Part shown: piece by piece, positions 59,360 to 64,000 of the stretch | How the letters are laid out: each line of letters starts with the position of its first letter | Position numbering within the stretch: the first letter of the stretch is position 1 | From: Luteolibacter luteus | GTDB lineage: Bacteria; Verrucomicrobiota; Verrucomicrobiia; Verrucomicrobiales; Akkermansiaceae | NCBI RefSeq assembly: GCF_012913485.1 | Contig: NZ_CP051774.1 | Span: 6,014,001 to 6,078,000, forward strand | Length of the DNA: 64,000 nt | Reading direction: 5' to 3' | Notes under the pieces: model-generated | What the model saw: only the letters and a program-made list of their open reading frames with translations | What the model was told of the DNA's origin: nothing | Databases searched by the model: none | Translations under genes and position numbers: made by a program

Positions 59360-59722
59360 TTAGCTCCCGACGACACGCTTTTCGGGGATGAAGATGATGT
59401 CGTCTTTCTTCAATATGAGTTTCTCATCCTCGCGTGGGACGTCCGGCAATCTGTAGATCTTGCTCTCAGGTTCACCAAGGTCGTCAATCAATCGATTACC
59501 CTGCCGTTCGAGCCGAATAACCGTGAGGCGATTCGCTGCTCCAAATTCAGTCCAGCCCCCACAAGCCTTCTCTAGGTCTTCGACTGTCGCCGGAGACGAG
59601 ACTTTGTAGACTCCGGGTTTCTTGACGTGGCCAGCAAAATGCACCCAGACCTCTTCGGCAGATAGCGTTGCTGAAAGTGCGAGCGAGATCCCCGCTAGGA
59701 GATGAACAAGAAGGCTACTCAT
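59360..59722 (-). CDS. secreted SLBB-domain protein
   Basis: 120 residues from the ATG at 59722 (126 from 59740). Signal peptide MSSLLVHLLAGISLALSATLSA is followed by one SLBB unit: VWVHFAGHVKKPGVYKVSSPATVEDLEKACGGWTEFG and the closing LKKDDIIFIPEK. SLBB domains bind polysaccharide in export proteins. Here it stands alone with no Wza-like domain or neighbouring glycan genes. It borders the right side of the prophage remnant. Confidence 0.75.
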   Translation of the reverse strand: MSSLLVHLLAGISLALSATLSAEEVWVHFAGHVKKPGVYKVSSPATVEDLEKACGGWTEFGAANRLTVIRLERQGNRLIDDLGEPESKIYRLPDVPREDEKLILKKDDIIFIPEKRVVGS

Positions 59723-59927
59723 GCTTGAAGGGACTACCATTTAGTGTGCCGGGCGGCAAGTTGCCGGGAGTAGGAAAAATGCTGAAGGCCCTCCGTCTCG
59801 CTGACGTTTTGGTCAAGCGGCGGATCGCTCGTCGCGTGACACTCCGGCGACCGCGCCCGGCGTGGAGAAGATGCTAGCCATCTATTGCAAGGAGCTGTCT
59901 ATCGTCGTTCCTCAATGGGTGGCCCGT

Positions 59928-61196
59928 TCACCCCTTCTCAATCGCTGCCAGCTGGCCGAGCAACTCGATCACGAAGAGCGCCAAGCTCAGAAGGAGGAAT
60001 GCAAAGAGGAGAAGCTCTCCCGTGAGAGCGAACCCTGAGATTGAGATGGCGAGTTTCTGTTCCCGGAAGTAAACGAGGGCCACCGCGGCGGCTGTGAAGA
60101 CGAAGTCGCAACCTACCCATACGAGCCAAAATCCCCTCCTCTCGGTCAGTCCGCTAAGTTTCCTCGCGCCCAGATCGCCCAAGGTCAGCAGCAGGGCGAG
60201 TCCGGTGAATCCCGCGCTCATCATGAGGAAATGATGGAAGTTCGGAGAGTAGCACATCATCACCGCCACCCAGCCGACCAAGGACAAGCTGATGCTGTCC
60301 CAGACCATCAAGGCTCGCTTTCTCCCATCGGAATCGTGGTGCCTGATGTATTCCACCGAAAGGTAGTTGGCCGATCCGAAAAGGAATCGCAGAAAGAGAA
60401 GGAGCGCGATGACAAAGGCGCACCAGCTCTCCATCTGGCTCCACGTATCCGGTCCGTCGGCCAGATATTTCAGTCCAAACCCGGTGAGCATGGAGAAGAA
60501 GACCGTGAAGACGCGGACTCCCGGCTCGTAGGTCTTCAGTTTCTGTGCAGGCAAGATCCTGCGGGCCGCGTGGATCCTGTTGAGCTGATGCATCAAGTCT
60601 TCCGCAAAGAAAAGCACCGCGGCAGGAACGAGGAGCCACAAGGCCTCGTCGCCCTTCAAATAGCTGCCAGGAAAGAAATGCCGTATGGCGAGGAGGGCTC
60701 CGATGAGGATGAAGAATGCGGCTTCGATCCATACCCAGCCTTTCGAAAACCCGCGTTCTACTCCCCCGGTCTTTCTCCTAAAGCAAAAGTCCGCGGCCAC
60801 GATGCCCAAGCCTACAAGGGAGAACTGAAAGGCCCTCCAAAGGAAATCGCCCGCATCATTGGCATAGCACATCCAAAGGCCTGCGCATGCCGACACCACC
60901 AGACCACCGATATCCCAAAATAGAGAGCCTCCCATTTTCCGTGTTGCTGGTGGGTCTGCCACATACTCCAGCCACATGTGATTTGCGGTGCCGAAGAGCA
61001 AACGTAGGAACAGGAAATAAGCGACTGCAAAGCAGGCCCACTTCTGGGAATCAGGCCAACTGGCGTCAGCGATCTTCTTCAATCCGAAGCCCATAAGGGC
61101 TGAGAAGAAGACCGAGGAAACTCTCACGCATTGCTCATACCGGGCCGCGTGCGGATCCGGCGGGCCCGCTGCCGCCATCGCAGGAAGAATAGGCAT
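59928..61196 (-). CDS. polytopic membrane protein with internal duplication
   Basis: 422 residues with about ten membrane helices. Two halves align: RVSSVFFSALMGFGLKKIAD...YFLFLRLLFGTANHMWLEY and RVFTVFFSMLTGFGLKYLAD...LLLFLRFLFGSANYLSVEY, each followed by a Trp/Asp-containing helix (FWDIGGLVVS, VWDSISLSLV) and later helices. Conserved FG(T/S)AN.. motifs suggest a functional pore or binding site. I do not recognise the family; function unknown. Confidence 0.75.
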   Translation of the reverse strand: MPILPAMAAAGPPDPHAARYEQCVRVSSVFFSALMGFGLKKIADASWPDSQKWACFAVAYFLFLRLLFGTANHMWLEYVADPPATRKMGGSLFWDIGGLVVSACAGLWMCYANDAGDFLWRAFQFSLVGLGIVAADFCFRRKTGGVERGFSKGWVWIEAAFFILIGALLAIRHFFPGSYLKGDEALWLLVPAAVLFFAEDLMHQLNRIHAARRILPAQKLKTYEPGVRVFTVFFSMLTGFGLKYLADGPDTWSQMESWCAFVIALLLFLRFLFGSANYLSVEYIRHHDSDGRKRALMVWDSISLSLVGWVAVMMCYSPNFHHFLMMSAGFTGLALLLTLGDLGARKLSGLTERRGFWLVWVGCDFVFTAAAVALVYFREQKLAISISGFALTGELLLFAFLLLSLALFVIELLGQLAAIEKG

Positions 61197-61590
61197 CGTA
61201 TTGGGGGGATGGTTCTCACATATTCCTAGTCATATCTCATGGCAACACAAAGCGAAACGAGTGATCTGATTGCGTGTCATGGCGAAAGCAGAAGATATCG
61301 AATGGGTTTGACTTTCTCCCTTGGTAGGTATTCTGCCGGATGACGATTCTAGGGCTTGAAGGGCATGCCGGGCCTGCATCCGCGATCCCGATTGATGCAC
61401 AGCGGCGAACTCGGTAGCACAGGTGGATCTTCACTGCGGATCGCGAAAGCCGAGTGGCATCCAGCCTCGTCCTTCCTCCGTCGTGAAACGAATACCGAAC
61501 GAATCGCCCGATTCACCTTCGATTGAGTATATCCTTTTTGGGGCTAAATCGCGAAGCTTGCGACGGTCGTTGCGCCGATTCCCCATCCCA
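61197..61590. other. 394-base gap
   Basis: Lies between two minus-strand genes. No protein-like frame and no strong hairpin are seen. Confidence 0.35.
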
Positions 61591-61986
61591 TCACTTCGCG
61601 ATCTGATCCGAGCTCATGATCTCCACGCTTTGCCGATATCGATGAGCGACAAGCTTGTGATCCTCGGTGATCCACCTTTGAAAGCTCGTCACGGTGGTGG
61701 CCTCATCCCTCGTCCATGGCGAGCCGCCGGCAAACCCCGCGAGCAAAGCCGCGACTTCGGCGTCCGTGATTTCCCCTTTCGATGATTTCTTGTGGAAGCT
61801 CGCGGCGCGTGCCTTTCCCTCGGCGAACGTGATCCGGATTAAAAAGCCCCCGCTCTCGTAGCCGATTTGATCCTTCTGCGGAAGTTTCCCGGGTGGTCCA
61901 TATCGTTTCGCGCACTCTTCCGGAGTCTTCCCAAGCTGGCCAAATGCGGCGGAGCAACCCAATGCGAGCAGGAGCAGCGGTTTCAT
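61591..61986 (-). CDS. small secreted hypothetical protein
   Basis: 131 residues from an ATG at 61986 with a signal peptide (MKPLLLLALGCSAAFGQ). The mature part opens LGKTPEECAKRYGPPGKLPQKD and contains GFLIRITFAEGKARAASF, a pattern of small periplasmic proteins in this phylum. The Cys in the signal is not in a convincing lipobox. Function unknown. Confidence 0.65.
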   Translation of the reverse strand: MKPLLLLALGCSAAFGQLGKTPEECAKRYGPPGKLPQKDQIGYESGGFLIRITFAEGKARAASFHKKSSKGEITDAEVAALLAGFAGGSPWTRDEATTVTSFQRWITEDHKLVAHRYRQSVEIMSSDQIAK

Positions 61987-62060
61987 TCCTTTGACTCCTG
62001 ACACGTATGGGGAAGCCCGGGTGCCTTGGCGAGTCCCTTTCGTGTCGTTGGCCAAAACGC

Positions 62061-62498
62061 TCACTCGAGGGACCGATACCCATCCCTGTGCCTCTTCCAG
62101 CCGGGGTCGGAACGGGAAAAGACAAGAGCGCCTCGGATCCATATCTCGGAACCCGATCGGCGGAGCTCGACCTGCTGGCCCTTATGCAAGCTCTCATGGG
62201 TGTAGGAGGCGCATTCCGACATCACCGAACCCGGATGCGTGTAATACTCCGCCCGATAGAGCACGTCGCCGATTCCCAGTAGTCCCTGGATCGACCAGGG
62301 AATGACCTGCATCTCACGAACTTTCACCTGTGAGCTCCTCGCCACCACCTTGCCCGTGCTCGCATTCAAACCGAGGATGAGAATCCCGCCGACGGATACG
62401 CTCGCGATCCACGTGGCGATCCGGGCCAATTGCTTTTCTTGCGCCTTGGTCACGACCGCCAGCCTGTTGCTCGTCGGCAAGATTGAACGATCCTCCAA
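62061..62498 (-). CDS. one-TM hypothetical protein
   Basis: 145 residues with a membrane segment (IATWIASVSVGGILILGLNA) after a basic N-terminus; the rest, with VLYRAEYYTHPGSVMSE and QVELRRSGSEIWIRG, is likely periplasmic. It ends 74 bases before the small secreted gene on the same strand. No recognised domain. Confidence 0.55.
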   Translation of the reverse strand: MEDRSILPTSNRLAVVTKAQEKQLARIATWIASVSVGGILILGLNASTGKVVARSSQVKVREMQVIPWSIQGLLGIGDVLYRAEYYTHPGSVMSECASYTHESLHKGQQVELRRSGSEIWIRGALVFSRSDPGWKRHRDGYRSLE

Positions 62499-62597
62499 GA
62501 AGACCCGATGAAGAATCTGCGAAGGAGCCCGGCACCATTGTCTTTATCCGCGCCCCATGCTCCTTTTCAGCAGCCTCATCATACGGACAGGCATGGC

Positions 62598-62960
62598 ATG
62601 ACCGAATCCCTCATTGATCATTCCTCGAATCGGCCCGCTCCCTGGCTTTCTCTCTGCAGCCTCCTCTTGCTCCCCCTGCTTCTTGGAACCACCCTGCCCC
62701 TCTTGCGGATCCATGTCGCTTGGGGCTTCGAGAACGATCACCCCGAGATCGAATCCCTCGGTGCTCTCGCCTTGGCCACCGAAGTCATCGTCATTGGCAC
62801 CCTCGCCGCTCTCCTTGGAATGCTCCTCAGCTCCTTCTCCCGAAGAAGAGGCGAACGCTGGCGATTTCTCAGGATTGCTTCATGGGCGATCAATGGCCTC
62901 GCCGCCATCCTCGGCATCGCTTGGATCGCCCTGCTCCTCATCGGCAATGCCATGACTTGA
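62598..62960 (+). CDS. three-TM hypothetical protein
   Basis: 120 residues from an ATG at 62598 (MTESLIDHSSNRPAPW). Helices are LSLCSLLLLPLLLGTTLPLL, ALALATEVIVIGTLAALLGMLL and IASWAINGLAAILGIAWIALLL. It precedes the frameshifted gene by 50 bases on the same strand. Function unknown. Confidence 0.6.
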   Translation: MTESLIDHSSNRPAPWLSLCSLLLLPLLLGTTLPLLRIHVAWGFENDHPEIESLGALALATEVIVIGTLAALLGMLLSSFSRRRGERWRFLRIASWAINGLAAILGIAWIALLLIGNAMT

Positions 62961-63010
62961 TCCGGTCCGCCTTGAGGAGGCGGCAACATCCTTCGAAGGC
63001 ATCTCCACCC

Positions 63011-63522
63011 ATGACAACCTGTCTCTTTCCGATCGCGGTCCTCTTCATGATGCTCCTTCCGCTTCGCTCCACGGCGGCGGATCTTCCGCAACCTCCCAAC
63101 GAGATTCGCGAGCAATTCGACGTGCTTGCGGCGGGATTGAACGACGATGCCGAGGTCTGGTTTCTGATCCCGAAAGATGAAATGTGGCGGACCTTCTCGT
63201 GGACGAAACTCGATCCCCCTTTGGCCCACCTCAAGCAGGCTTTTCAAGGGCGGAGCTTTCGAGCAAGGCTGGAGAGTTCTTTCTCTTCGAATACGCTTTT
63301 AAGGATGCTCTCAAAGCCGGTTGCGGATTCTTGGTCATCGAAAGCGGAGGTAAGATCCAGGGGCTCCGCAGCAGACCCAATTTCATCAACAAACATGCCA
63401 TCGAGTTTGTAAGCGTGCGCGAATTTGAACCGGACCAAAAGCGGTTCGTTCATGTCCCCCGGATGGGCTTCTGGGGTGTGATTGTGCCGATGCGCTTCCT
63501 TGAGTTGATGGGGAAAAAGTAG
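63011..63522 (+). pseudogene. secreted hypothetical protein with a frameshift
   Basis: Starts MTTCLFPIAVLFMMLLPLRS (signal peptide) and reads through EVWFLIPKDEMWRTF to HLKQAFQGRSF. Near 63255 the protein-like sequence moves to another frame, continuing SKAGEFFLFEYAFKDALKAG through FVHVPRMGFWGVIVPMRFLE to a stop at 63522. The joined product would be about 170 residues. Either a recent mutation or a base-calling error; the second half is too protein-like to be chance. Confidence 0.55.
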
Positions 63523-63660
63523 CTCTGCAGGGAATCGATGGATCTCATGATTTAGAACCGCCCGCTGTGGCTTCGCTCCTTCGTATAGCCGAACCTTGGC
63601 GCGGCGAACTCCGGAGCCGAACTGCCGATTCGACGTCTCCTCTCCTCTGTTCAAAAACTC

Positions 63661-64000
63661 CTACGCCGCCGCAAGATTCCGGTGCTTCCAGCACCATCGC
63701 AAACCGTAGGTCCCCATTCCCACGGTTCCTAACACCATCAGGACAGCTCCCGCGAAAGGCCAGAGCCTGAACTCGCGATCATACACCGAGTAAGATGGAG
63801 TCGCCGGATCGACATACACCCGGATCTTCGCGTCACGGCGCAGCGCCAAGTCGAACTCGCGATGAAACGGCCTCGTGTATCCCCATAGAGAAATCCTGTC
63901 CCCCCGATACGTCCGCCCTCCGAAGTCATATTCATAGTTCGCAACCATCGTCTTCCTGCCGGTTCGGCCACCTTTGACCAATTCCACCGAACTTAATCTC
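63661..64000 (-). CDS. DUF3592-like membrane protein, 5' end cut by window
   Basis: At least 108 residues. Contains YEYDFGGRTYRGDRISLWGY and KIRVYVDPATPSYSVYD, the paired strands typical of DUF3592 proteins, then a membrane helix (FAGAVLMVLGTVGMGTYGLRW). The frame has no stop before the window edge, and the family usually has another membrane helix upstream, so the true start lies beyond 64000. The GTG at 63987 is probably not the start. Confidence 0.6.
   Translation of the reverse strand, partial: RLSSVELVKGGRTGRKTMVANYEYDFGGRTYRGDRISLWGYTRPFHREFDLALRRDAKIRVYVDPATPSYSVYDREFRLWPFAGAVLMVLGTVGMGTYGLRWCWKHRNLAAA

Noticed and set aside
59668..59877. 69-codon plus-strand frame beside the SLBB gene
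   Set aside because: Overlaps the SLBB gene start antisense and has only low-complexity basic sequence.

Overview
The window looks like chromosome from a GC-rich member of the Verrucomicrobiota, close in style to Luteolibacter and related Verrucomicrobiaceae. The pointers are an ECF sigma factor fused to a long membrane-anchored repeat domain, secreted sugar-active and GxGYxYP-type proteins, secreted proteins ending in a 'YRIERSTDL..W..' module, and HEAT/TPR-like secreted proteins. This assignment is inference from gene style; no rRNA is present to confirm it. Most of the sequence is ordinary chromosome, with two clearly accessory stretches.

Layout. Positions 1-7030 hold an alpha/beta hydrolase and a one-carbon/methionine block: metF-glyA (minus strand), metE (minus) and a divergent MetR-like regulator (plus), with a perfect 19-base palindrome in the metE/metR gap. 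A compact structured-RNA candidate with its own promoter and terminator lies at about 7196-7290. Positions 7440-20885 carry secreted and membrane proteins, among them a 1412-residue DUF5060/PKD-like/DNRLRE protein, an 896-residue secreted repeat protein and an SGNH-hydrolase-like protein. Positions 20992-23898 form a gene-poor patch bounded by a 42-nt copy of the 5' half of tRNA-Ser and the complete tRNA-Ser(UGA). It contains two paralogous 71-residue orphans and at least one decayed gene. Positions 24003-48000 return to core functions: mgtE, a lysine-2,3-aminomutase-type radical SAM enzyme, a GxGYxYP protein, an ECF sigma fusion with a partner gene, hsp20, a YCII-ECF sigma pair, the mreB-mreC-mreD-mrdA-rng shape/RNA cluster, a ParA-like ATPase, a GH10-like protein and a SWIM-SNF2 helicase.

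The most exciting element is a complete filamentous-phage (inovirus) prophage at 48337-58374, bounded by an exact 18-base direct repeat 10,020 bases apart. Its gene order reproduces the Ff (M13/f1) map: HUH replication protein, ssDNA-binding-like protein, strong terminator, two tiny pVII/pIX-like membrane proteins, major coat protein with signal peptide, a second strong terminator, an adsorption protein with calcium-type DxDxDG repeats and a Gly-rich linker, a pVI-like protein, a Zot/pI ATPase and a pIV-like secretin. It has no recognisable integrase, and the repeat resembles a Xer/dif half-site arrangement, so Xer-mediated integration is likely. Between the left end and the replication gene sits a TIR-domain protein. 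Immediately downstream lies a second, truncated relative of the same phage (58357-59317) in which the same slot holds a different, frameshifted gene with TIR/nucleotide-sensor-like sequence. The slot therefore looks like an exchangeable defence or immunity cargo site in a verrucomicrobial inovirus.

Positions 59360-64000 hold an SLBB-domain protein, a membrane protein built from an internal duplication, small secreted/membrane hypotheticals, one frameshifted gene and the end of a DUF3592-like gene cut by the window edge.
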